The position numbers were made by a program, and so were the translations under genes. A DNA stretch of 10,230 nt from NCBI GenBank assembly GCA_031271245.1, contig JAISWC010000245.1:1-10230 (forward strand), in the 5' to 3' direction. This document shows, piece after piece, positions 1 through 6,343 of the stretch (its first letter is position 1; every line of letters starts with the position of its first letter). The stretch is from Tannerella sp. GTDB taxonomy: Bacteria > Bacteroidota > Bacteroidia > Bacteroidales > Tannerellaceae. The notes below the pieces were generated by a model. It made no database searches. It worked only from the letters and a program-made list of their open reading frames with translations, and was not told the DNA's origin.

Positions 1-127
1 GCACAGGAATTAGTCAAGACAATGTATCGGCTGACCTATCGGTTGCCAAACTCGCGTGAAACAGTCCGGTCGCCCAAATAGGGGCAGACCCTGCCCCTAC
101 CGCCATCACCGCCACAACGGGTAACCC
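1..127. other. Intergenic end segment, no gene supported
   Basis: No convincing coding region is seen between the window edge and the stop codon of the Spy-like gene at 128. Open frames that cross this stretch belong to a long antisense frame lacking any recognisable protein. The only clear structure is the inverted repeat at 79-99, listed separately. Confidence 0.6.
79..99 (-). terminator. Perfect 9-bp inverted repeat, probable terminator of the rhamnosidase/Spy-like unit
   Basis: The arms TAGGGGCAG (79-87) and CTGCCCCTA (91-99) are exact reverse complements around a 3-nt loop. The hairpin lies about 29 bp past the stop codon of the minus-strand gene ending at 128. Read on the minus strand it is followed by TTTGGG, so the U-tract is weak. 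It could instead be a copy of a dispersed palindromic repeat, as the GGGGCAG-type stem looks like such elements. Structure is seen directly; the terminator role is inferred. Confidence 0.5.
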
Positions 128-517
128 TTACCGCTGTCGTCGCCGGTTCGTCGCCCGCTCCGTTATTTTTTTCCTGTAGAGTTCCAACTGTTCCTCCGTC
201 AATACGGCCGACAGCGCTTTTTCCTTTTCCTGATTCAATGCGGTCATTGATTCGCGAAGTTTCTCGCGGTCGCCCTCCGCTGACTGAAACAGAATCTGTT
301 GAGCCTGGGCAAACAGCAGATTGATCGAATCCACGGGAGCCGTTTGCTCTGCCGTCAGGTTCAGTTCCGCTGTCATCCATTCGGTCGTGCGTTTGGCCAT
401 TTCTTCCGCCGTGAAACGCCGGCCTTCGCCGCGCGGCCGGCCTTCCTGCGGCGTCTGTGCGTGCAGGGACAGGCCGATCAGTAGCCATCCTGCAACAAGT
501 AATACTGATTTTTTCAT
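128..517 (-). CDS. Small secreted Spy-like / DUF4890-like periplasmic protein (129 aa)
   Basis: The protein starts with a clean signal peptide (MKKSVLLVAGWLLIGLSLHA, cleavage expected before Q21). The mature part is a short, charged, helical protein of about 109 residues. It carries two LTxEQ-type motifs, LTAEQ at 54-58 and LTEEQ at 106-110, as in Spy/CpxP-like periplasmic proteins and in the Bacteroidetes DUF4890 group. The segment FTAEEMAKRTTEWM before the first motif also fits that group. The C-terminus is very basic (ATNRRRQR). The gene starts 11 bp after the rhamnosidase stop codon and is probably cotranscribed with it. By family analogy it may be a small chaperone or envelope-stress protein; nothing in the sequence shows a direct tie to sugar use. 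The start is fixed by the signal peptide. Confidence 0.8.
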   Translation of the reverse strand: MKKSVLLVAGWLLIGLSLHAQTPQEGRPRGEGRRFTAEEMAKRTTEWMTAELNLTAEQTAPVDSINLLFAQAQQILFQSAEGDREKLRESMTALNQEKEKALSAVLTEEQLELYRKKITERATNRRRQR

Positions 518-528
518 ATGGATACAAT

Positions 529-2997
529 TTAAATGTCTTTTTCCTCGATGCGATACCCGCTCCGATTGTCAATTTTCACCGTGAATCCTTCCGGTACGAA
601 GACGGAATAGCGGATCACGTCGCCCGAGCGGGTCCAGCTCAGGCGAATGACCTTGTCTTCTACCGGAATGCTGCCGCTGCAAGCCTCCAGGACGATGTCG
701 GTAAAGCGGATCGTGACCGTTTTTGCCGCATAGTCGATATGATGGATACCCAGCACGTCGCGATACAGTACATGACCGATGTAGGCGGCAAAGCCGTGAT
801 TGCAGCTGGCATCGTTGTGCATGTGTTCCCACAGGGTGCCGGTACGGTCGGCCATGGCGAAGAAGTAGTCCTGTATCTCCGGCAGCAGTTGCGTCTGCAA
901 ACCGTAGCGTGACAGGATGTCCATGCGCAGGTAGTTTCCCATGAAGGCATTGGCGCGGAAGACCGCGGGATACGTGACGGCATCGTCGCGGTCGGGGCCA
1001 AACTCCGAAACCAGTTTTTTCCACAGGCCGGGATGCGAATCCGGTGTGGCCACGCCGAAGAAAAAGGCGTAGTACTGGCATACTTCCGTCGTATGACCGG
1101 TGATGTTCAGCCGGCCGTTTTCGCGGATGGCCTGGTCGACAAAGAACTCGCCGTTGAACGACTGTTCGAGGACGGTTTGCCTGATCCGTTCCGCCTTCCG
1201 TGCCCGGTCTGCGTTCCCGTAGAGCCGCGAGGCGGCGGACAGGGCGGCAGAATAGAGCATGTTGGTCGGATAGTTGACCCCTTGTACGAACTCGTTTGCT
1301 TTCGACCATTCGACGAATTTCCAGCCGTCGAGTTTCTCCAGCAGGCCGTCCTGATTTTCAAATCCGGCGAAATAGTCCAGCAGTTTTTCGATCCGGGGTT
1401 TCAGGCGGGCGACCAGCGCCGGGTCTCCGCCGCGGACGGCATAGTCTTCCACTTGCAGGATAAACCACATCGACCATTGCGGGATAAAGTTCTCGTCGGA
1501 GTGGTCGGCCGGGTAACACATCGGAATCATTCCGTCGGGCAGGTAGCGGAAACGGTCCGGCAGGGCGTAGTTCTCGTAGAAATTGCGGGCGACAGCCGAA
1601 TAGCCGGTGAACTCCTTTTCCATGATGGCGGCAAAATAGCTGTCGCACAGCCAGCCGGCGCGCTCGCGCGAAGGGCAGTCCATGAAGATGTCGACGGCAT
1701 TCTGGCGTGCCGTCTGCTTGGCCGCGGCGTAGATGGCATTCAACTTGAAATTGCTGCTGGAGAACGTGGCATTCGGGTTTTCCGGATAGGCAAACTCCCG
1801 CACATACAGTTTCTCGATCCGGCAGTCACCCTCAAGCGCAATCACTTTCAGGTAGCGGAAAGTGTAGGATTCGAGCGTCTCGAAGCGATACGCGCCCGGT
1901 TCCAGTTCGTAGACAATCTGGTTGTTGATGTCGGCCTGGCGCTGTTTGGTCTTTACGTCTCCGCCGGTCAGCATTTCATCGAAATGGAAGATGAGCCGCG
2001 ACGGCGCCGAACAGTATACGTGAGCGCCGATGAAGCCCGAACAGTTCAGGCCGAAGTCGAAGGTATAAAAACCGTTCTTTTTCAGCGGCAGCGCTCCCGA
2101 AATCAGGGGCGACCGGTTGATGATTTCCCGGCTTTCGGTCACGATTTCCTGCATCTCCTGCGAAGGCGTCGCCTCGAGTTCCGCTTCGAGATAGCCCTTG
2201 AAGATGTCGCCGATTTCTTGCAGCGAGCGGTCTTTGTGGTATTTCTCCGGGCGTATCTTTGTGACCGTTCCCGCGGCATAGACGGAGACGGGGTCGATAA
2301 GGCCGAATCCGGGCAGCAGGACGTGGCGGGGCAGCAGCTTGACGGGCGGGAAGACGGCCGTTTTCAGTTTCCCGACCGGTTCACCGGCCGAAGTGCGCCA
2401 GCGGTCATACCCTTCTTTCATCCGGTAGTATTCCGTAAAGGGCCGCTGAAAACTGTAGCGTTCCACTTTCTGCACACGTTCCTTCAGTTGAAAGACGTCG
2501 AAATCGCGATTTTTGCCGGTGGCAAGCGCCACCTTTCCGTCGACAGTCACCTCCGCCAGCAGAAACGAGGGCTGATCGAGGGTGTAATAGGTATTGACGT
2601 TGTATCCGGCGACCTCCACCGCTACGATGTTTTCGCCTTCCTTCACCCATTTTCCGGCGGAATATTCATCTACCCGGAAATAACCGTGCGCCGCACGCGC
2701 CGGTCCGGAACCGACAAATTCACCGTTCACAAACACGCGGTACAGCGTGGAAGCCGTCACTTTCAACTTCACTTCCTGTCCGCTTTTCGCCTGAAAGACG
2801 CCCCGGAAACCGAGGTTCAGGTTCATCTCCTTTTCCCGGCCGGCCGCCCAAAGGGGAACGGCCTTTTGCACCAGCTTCCCGTCTTCCGCATCCGAACGCG
2901 ACGCAGCGCTTGCCCGAAATACGGGAAATGACATAAACAGCAACAGGACAGTCACAGACATCCTTTGCAACAAAACAGCAACTTTTCTTCTATTCAT
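529..2997 (-). CDS. Secreted alpha-L-rhamnosidase-like glycoside hydrolase (GH78 type, 822 aa)
   Basis: This is a large secreted enzyme with a signal peptide at about 1-31 (hydrophobic core VTVLLLFMSF). Residues about 45-160 form a beta-sandwich like the rhamnosidase N-terminal domain, with RVFVNGEFVGSGPA at 87-100 and EGENIVAVEV at 120-129. A second beta-rich domain spans about 300-400. The catalytic (alpha/alpha)6 domain starts near 410. Its motif DCPSRERAGWLCD at 440-452 gives D440, E445 and D452 with the spacing of the acidic residues in GH78 enzymes. TLWEHM supplies E724, the expected catalytic base, followed by the typical SCNHGFAAYIG. The C-terminus is a beta domain of the rhamnosidase C type. 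Length and domain order fit the family. The likely role is exo-removal of alpha-L-rhamnose from plant or microbial glycans in the periplasm or at the surface; specificity is not proven. No SusC/SusD genes lie in the window. The start follows AAAAAGAGT directly. Confidence 0.87.
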   Translation of the reverse strand: MNRRKVAVLLQRMSVTVLLLFMSFPVFRASAASRSDAEDGKLVQKAVPLWAAGREKEMNLNLGFRGVFQAKSGQEVKLKVTASTLYRVFVNGEFVGSGPARAAHGYFRVDEYSAGKWVKEGENIVAVEVAGYNVNTYYTLDQPSFLLAEVTVDGKVALATGKNRDFDVFQLKERVQKVERYSFQRPFTEYYRMKEGYDRWRTSAGEPVGKLKTAVFPPVKLLPRHVLLPGFGLIDPVSVYAAGTVTKIRPEKYHKDRSLQEIGDIFKGYLEAELEATPSQEMQEIVTESREIINRSPLISGALPLKKNGFYTFDFGLNCSGFIGAHVYCSAPSRLIFHFDEMLTGGDVKTKQRQADINNQIVYELEPGAYRFETLESYTFRYLKVIALEGDCRIEKLYVREFAYPENPNATFSSSNFKLNAIYAAAKQTARQNAVDIFMDCPSRERAGWLCDSYFAAIMEKEFTGYSAVARNFYENYALPDRFRYLPDGMIPMCYPADHSDENFIPQWSMWFILQVEDYAVRGGDPALVARLKPRIEKLLDYFAGFENQDGLLEKLDGWKFVEWSKANEFVQGVNYPTNMLYSAALSAASRLYGNADRARKAERIRQTVLEQSFNGEFFVDQAIRENGRLNITGHTTEVCQYYAFFFGVATPDSHPGLWKKLVSEFGPDRDDAVTYPAVFRANAFMGNYLRMDILSRYGLQTQLLPEIQDYFFAMADRTGTLWEHMHNDASCNHGFAAYIGHVLYRDVLGIHHIDYAAKTVTIRFTDIVLEACSGSIPVEDKVIRLSWTRSGDVIRYSVFVPEGFTVKIDNRSGYRIEEKDI

Positions 2998-3198
2998 ACT
3001 CTTTTTATTTGATAAACCAGATACTCTTTTTTTATGGGTATGTGCGCATCCCGTTCTCCCGGTATTCTATCCTGTTTTTCAAAATGGGGCTGTATCCATT
3101 CTTCAGGGACGGAAAACGATTTCTTCGCCGTAAATGACGTTAACCGGACATGTAACATACCAATTCTATTTTTATATGATTAAACTTGTTCTCTATAT

Positions 3199-3221
3199 TT
3201 TTCCCCGACCTCTCGGGAAAA
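3199..3221. repeat. Inverted repeat, 9-bp stem with one bulged C
   Basis: TTTTCCCCGA (3199-3208) pairs with TCGGGAAAA (3213-3221) around CCTC, leaving one C unpaired. It would lie in the leader of the rhamnosidase mRNA if the promoter at 3247-3254 is used. The pyrimidine run is on the wrong side for an intrinsic terminator in either direction. It may be an operator or a leader structure; function is unknown. Confidence 0.35.
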
Positions 3222-3246
3222 CATGCCGTATTCAACTGCATGGGGG

Positions 3247-3254
3247 CAAATGTA
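3247..3254 (-). promoter_or_regulatory. Candidate Bacteroidetes -7 box for the rhamnosidase unit
   Basis: The plus strand reads CAAATGTA, which is TACATTTG on the minus strand and matches the TAnnTTTG consensus. A T-rich spacer (the minus strand of the A10 run) lies upstream of it. No good TTTG -33 box sits at the usual 19 bp; the nearest TTTG is 22 bp away and a TTCG is 17 bp away. If used, it gives a leader of about 240 nt, so another start site nearer the gene is possible. Confidence 0.35.
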
Positions 3255-3412
3255 GTAAAATAATTTGACCCCGAACCAAAAAAAAAAGAATATCTATCTC
3301 GAAAAGGGGCGCCTTTGACTGCGTCGATTTTCAGTTCAGACGGTCGCGAAACAGGAAGGTGATTCGCAAATCCTCAACGGTAGCAGCGGAAATCTCCAAA
3401 CAGCCACTCTAT

Positions 3413-3440
3413 TAACTGCCAGCTCCTAACTGCTAACTAC
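3413..3440. repeat. Short heptamer repeat TAACTGC / TAACTGC / TAACTAC
   Basis: TAACTGC occurs at 3413-3419 and 3427-3433, and TAACTAC follows immediately at 3434-3440. The last two are in direct tandem. The element lies about 80-110 bp upstream of the promoter of the orphan gene. It could be a remnant of a small simple-sequence repeat; a binding site role is only a guess. Confidence 0.4.
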
Positions 3441-3496
3441 CTGTTTATGTACAAAACCATACCGTGTGCCATATTTAACGCGATGCTAATCAGAGA

Positions 3497-3525
3497 TTCG
3501 GATTCCGGATATTTTTCTATCTTTG
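3497..3525 (+). promoter_or_regulatory. Bacteroidetes-type promoter of the orphan 450-aa gene
   Basis: TATCTTTG at 3518-3525 is an exact match to the TAnnTTTG -7 consensus. A weaker TTCG lies at 3497-3500, 17 bp upstream, in the place of the TTTG -33 box. Transcription would begin near 3530, giving a leader of about 20 nt before the ATG at 3553. The orphan gene therefore probably has its own promoter. Confidence 0.65.
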
Positions 3526-3552
3526 CGCCTGTAACTTTTTGATTTTATAGCT

Positions 3553-4905
3553 ATGGCAAAAGATAAACGTGCAAGAAAGAAGAAATATGTCAACGTTGCC
3601 GAGCAGCAAAAACAACAGGAAATACAGTACAAAAAGTTCTTTTTTGACAAACTGCAGAACCTGTGCGGGCAAATAGGAGACGTGTCGTTATACTCCCTGA
3701 TTCCTCTGGTGGAGAAAATTCTTATTTACCGGTTTCGGGGCGCTCCGCTCAAAATACGGGTTGCTCCGGGGGCGAAGATACAAAAGATGCTGATGAACGC
3801 TTTGGAGAAAACCATCCGGTCGCAGCAGCTTGTCATGAAACTGGAAGTGGTAAAAGAGAGCGGACAAATGATGACGTTTGCCGATTACAGCACAGTAGGC
3901 ATGGCGTTCGAACATCATTTGACCGCATCCGATACCAACTATCCGGGCAAGGAACGGTTTGCCGGATTTGCCGAACTGCGGGAAGAACGCGAGCGTCTGT
4001 ACGAAGAAGGCATCCTGAATATATGTTCTATGGCCTGCTGGGTTTTTGACGATATAGGACGAAAATACCTCCATACCTATTCATTTGAAACCTGTATGCC
4101 GGCGGTAGATTCCGGCGTCCGGGCGCCGCAGGGCGTCTCCTTTAACAACAGGGAATGGAAAGTCTTCTCGGAACAGGACTTCAGGTTACACCCGGTCATT
4201 ACGATCGGAACCTGTCCCTTAGAAGTGCGGAAAGTGAAGATCCACGGCGAATTACATACGGCCATACAAATAGGTTCGGTGCGTTACGAGGACGACGTGC
4301 CGAAACTGAACCCCTTCATCCTGTCGCCGGACGACCTGCACCTCAGCACCTCCTTTTCCAAAACGGCTCTTCCGGTTTACATTCAGCAACATGCGCTCGA
4401 CCGCATGAAAGAGCGGCTGGTAACCACGATGCCCTGTTTCTACAGGCATATTCTGCTGGATGCATTCATACGCAAAGAATTTATCCCGATATCCAGAAAA
4501 CGGCTGTTGATAACCTGTTTCATCGAAAACTTGAAAACAGGTTATTTTGTTGCCGAGAAGGTGGACGGCATCCTGCTTGTCCGGACATTCCTGCTGCTGA
4601 CCAACGGCGGTACGCCCGAAGGAGACAGGCTGGCGAAACTGACCGGACTGGAAACCGACGACCGGAAATACCTCGCCATCGACACCCTGCAGGGGCTGGC
4701 CAATTCCGATATCGAACAGAATGAAACCGTCTGCATGTTGTTTCACAAGGCCGGATGCGGTTCCATTCTGGAACTGTGTAAAAAAATAAACAGCGACCCG
4801 GCAAAGATGTGGCTGCTGGACACATCACACCCCAAAAACATCATCGCCGACCTGATGACCGAATACATGAAACCGAACGCCGATAACGAAGAATATGTAT
4901 CCTGA
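3553..4905 (+). CDS. Conserved-looking protein of unknown function (450 aa)
   Basis: I do not recognise this protein. It has no signal peptide or membrane segment, so it is probably cytoplasmic. The N-terminus is strongly basic (MAKDKRARKKKYVNV) and runs into a Gln/Lys-rich helix up to about residue 30, which could bind nucleic acid. Residues 130-160 are charged and helical, including AELREERERLYEEG. Residues 215-245 look beta-rich. HALDRMKER at 280-288 resembles the His-Ala-x-x-Arg-Met-x-x-Arg signature of DUF4258-type, RelE-fold-like small proteins. The later beta-rich stretch LLITCFIENLKTGYFVAEKVDGILLVRTFLLLT (318-350, cited as a region) could complete such a fold. That link is a weak inference. 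The gene is monocistronic, with a close promoter upstream and a convergent neighbour 26 bp downstream. Codon use looks native. Confidence 0.75.
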   Translation: MAKDKRARKKKYVNVAEQQKQQEIQYKKFFFDKLQNLCGQIGDVSLYSLIPLVEKILIYRFRGAPLKIRVAPGAKIQKMLMNALEKTIRSQQLVMKLEVVKESGQMMTFADYSTVGMAFEHHLTASDTNYPGKERFAGFAELREERERLYEEGILNICSMACWVFDDIGRKYLHTYSFETCMPAVDSGVRAPQGVSFNNREWKVFSEQDFRLHPVITIGTCPLEVRKVKIHGELHTAIQIGSVRYEDDVPKLNPFILSPDDLHLSTSFSKTALPVYIQQHALDRMKERLVTTMPCFYRHILLDAFIRKEFIPISRKRLLITCFIENLKTGYFVAEKVDGILLVRTFLLLTNGGTPEGDRLAKLTGLETDDRKYLAIDTLQGLANSDIEQNETVCMLFHKAGCGSILELCKKINSDPAKMWLLDTSHPKNIIADLMTEYMKPNADNEEYVS

Positions 4906-4928
4906 GCGCGGCATACTGTATTTCGCGC
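4906..4928. terminator. Possible bidirectional hairpin between convergent genes
   Basis: GCGCG at 4906-4910 and CGCGC at 4924-4928 are reverse complements, with ATA/TAT able to pair inside. The element fills most of the 26-bp gap between the plus-strand orphan stop and the minus-strand nuclease-family stop. There is no clear U-tract on either side, so termination is inferred mainly from position. Confidence 0.3.
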
Positions 4929-4931
4929 GGC

Positions 4932-5948
4932 TTACCGGGCGAAAGGCAGTAAGAAGTCGGCGACGATCGGCAGGTGGTCGCTGAATCCGCCTTCGTATTT
5001 GAATCCGTAGTACGTGCGTTTCGGCCGTTGTCCCCGCCGGCTTTTGTCTTCCGTCATCAGGAACGGCTCGCCGAATATCCGCGGACTGCCTTTTTTCAGG
5101 TATCTTTTCCAGGACTTGCTGACCATCATCTGGTCCAGCTGCGCCCATTCGTCCCGGTATTTATGGCTGCCCTTTGCGTTCAGCGCCGCTTTGTCGGCAA
5201 AAAGATTGACCAGTGTCTGTTCGGAGTGTGCGGAGGCGGTCAGCAGCCGGATACTCCTGTCGGCCGGCTCGTCGTTGAAATCGCCCATGACCAGCATATT
5301 CGGCGTTTTCCGGATTCGATAGAGCGAGTCGAGCATCCCGCGCAGATGCCGGGCGGCGTCCAGCCGGCTCTGCTCCGTTTCTTTCTCGCCGCCGGAACGG
5401 GAGGGGAAGTGACAGACGAACACGTCCAGCGTATCGCCCGTGATGATCCGTCCCCAGACGTGCAGAATGTCGCGCGAACGTCTGCGCCGATTGGTGAAGC
5501 GGATACGGCCGGATTCGTGGCCGAGATACCGGAACTTGTCCCGCTGGTAAAGCAGCGCGTTATTGATTCCGCGGCGGTCGTGTCCTTTGGTCATGCAATA
5601 GCGGTAATGCTGTGTCTTCAAAGGCGTGCGGGTCAGCAGGTGAATGACGGCGGAATCGTTTTCTATCTCGCAAAGCCCGACCAACGCCGGCGTGTCCCAT
5701 TCTCCCACGGCATTAATGACGCGGGCGGTCTGTTTCAAATGGGTATAATAGCGGTAGGGCGTCCAGCGACGCGCGCCGGAGGGCAGAAATTCATTGTCGA
5801 GCGTATGCGGGTCGTCTTCCGTATCAAACAGATTTTCCACATTATAGAACATGACGCGGAATTCCTGCGTGCGCTTTTCCTGCGTACACGCATATTCCGG
5901 CAAAACCAGACACAGCCCGAGGATGAACAGGAGGGGAAAAGTACGCAT
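4932..5948 (-). CDS. Secreted endonuclease/exonuclease/phosphatase (EEP) family protein (338 aa)
   Basis: The protein belongs to the metal-dependent EEP superfamily (DNase I / AP-endonuclease-like fold). From the ATG at 5948 it has a signal peptide at about 1-20 (FPLLFILGLCLVLPEYA). Family motifs follow in order: FYNVENLFD at 34-42, CEIEND with E94 as metal ligand, CHFPS with H180, GDFND at 222-226 (D223, N225), LDQMM with D272, and SDHLPI at 323-328 with the catalytic His325. All core residues appear present, so it should be an active phosphodiesterase or phosphatase in the periplasm. Its substrate (DNA, nucleotide, lipid or sugar phosphate) cannot be told. C21 lacks a good lipobox, so a lipoprotein is less likely. 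The frame stays open for 132 more codons upstream, but that extension is encoded by the tandem repeat array and precedes a clear signal peptide, so I reject it. Confidence 0.85.
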   Translation of the reverse strand: MRTFPLLFILGLCLVLPEYACTQEKRTQEFRVMFYNVENLFDTEDDPHTLDNEFLPSGARRWTPYRYYTHLKQTARVINAVGEWDTPALVGLCEIENDSAVIHLLTRTPLKTQHYRYCMTKGHDRRGINNALLYQRDKFRYLGHESGRIRFTNRRRRSRDILHVWGRIITGDTLDVFVCHFPSRSGGEKETEQSRLDAARHLRGMLDSLYRIRKTPNMLVMGDFNDEPADRSIRLLTASAHSEQTLVNLFADKAALNAKGSHKYRDEWAQLDQMMVSKSWKRYLKKGSPRIFGEPFLMTEDKSRRGQRPKRTYYGFKYEGGFSDHLPIVADFLLPFAR

Positions 5949-5987
5949 CCGTCGAATGCGGCTCAAACCGTCGCACGGTTGAATGTT

Positions 5988-6306
5988 CTTTCCCGCACGC
6001 GGCGAAATGGCATCCGACGCTTCGGATGCTTTCCCGCAGGCGGCGAGATGACGTCCGACGCTTCGGAATCTTTCCCGCACGCGGCGAGATAACGTCCGAC
6101 GCTTCGGAATCTTTCCCGCAGGCGGCGAGATGAAATCCGACGCTTCGGAATCTTTCCCGCAGGCGGCGAGATGACGTCCGACGCTTCGGATTCTTTCCCG
6201 CACGCGGCGGCAGGAAATCCGACGCTTCGGATGCTTTCCCGCACGCGGCGAGATGAAATCCGACACCTCGGATGCTTTCCTGCACTGAAACCCGACGCGC
6301 CGGATT
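5988..6306. repeat. Tandem array of a 41-bp unit: seven full copies plus one degenerate copy
   Basis: Seven contiguous 41-bp units start at 5988, 6029, 6070, 6111, 6152, 6193 and 6234, each beginning CTTTCCCGCA. A shorter decayed copy occupies 6275-6306. Each full unit contains the inverted repeat TCCGA-N4-TCGGA, with loop CGCT in six copies and CACC in the seventh. There are no spacers between units, so it is not a CRISPR. The array begins 39 bp upstream of the EEP gene start and ends 37 bp after the stop codon of the upstream lipoprotein gene, so it lies within the probable mRNA. The period is not a multiple of three, which argues against a coding repeat even though all three minus-strand frames are free of stops. 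Function is unknown. Confidence 0.93.
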
Positions 6307-6343
6307 CCGTAAAAACACGTGCGGCCACTTGGATTGTATCCCA

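Larger units (their letters stand above)
2998..3552. other. 555-bp AT-rich divergent intergenic region
   Basis: No gene is supported here. The region separates the minus-strand rhamnosidase from the plus-strand orphan gene. It holds candidate promoters facing each way (3247-3254 minus, 3497-3525 plus), a run of ten A at 3278-3287, a bulged inverted repeat at 3199-3221 and three near-identical heptamers at 3413-3440. The leader of the rhamnosidase gene has two copies of AAAAAGAGTAT on the minus strand. I see no tRNA, riboswitch class or coding remnant that I can name. Confidence 0.6.

Noticed and set aside
36..572. 178-aa open frame on the minus strand
   Set aside because: It overlaps the Spy-like gene in another frame and spans the end of the rhamnosidase gene; the Arg/Gly-rich translation is typical of a frame shadow.
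1033..2931. 632-aa open frame on the plus strand
   Set aside because: It is antisense to the well-supported rhamnosidase, shows no domain or signal, and is explained by the GC-rich codon pattern of the gene opposite.
3199..3221. Intrinsic terminator in the divergent region
   Set aside because: The T run precedes the stem on either strand rather than following it, and neither neighbouring gene ends here.
3278..3287. Run of ten A as a phase-variation tract
   Set aside because: It lies in no coding frame. It could affect promoter spacing on the minus strand, but no -33 box can be placed with confidence, so the case is too weak.
4974..6092. 372-aa open frame on the plus strand
   Set aside because: It is antisense to the EEP gene and runs into the tandem array, where it stops in copy 3; no protein features.
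5988..6306. CRISPR array
   Set aside because: Units of 41 bp follow each other with no unique spacers between them, and no cas gene is present in the window.
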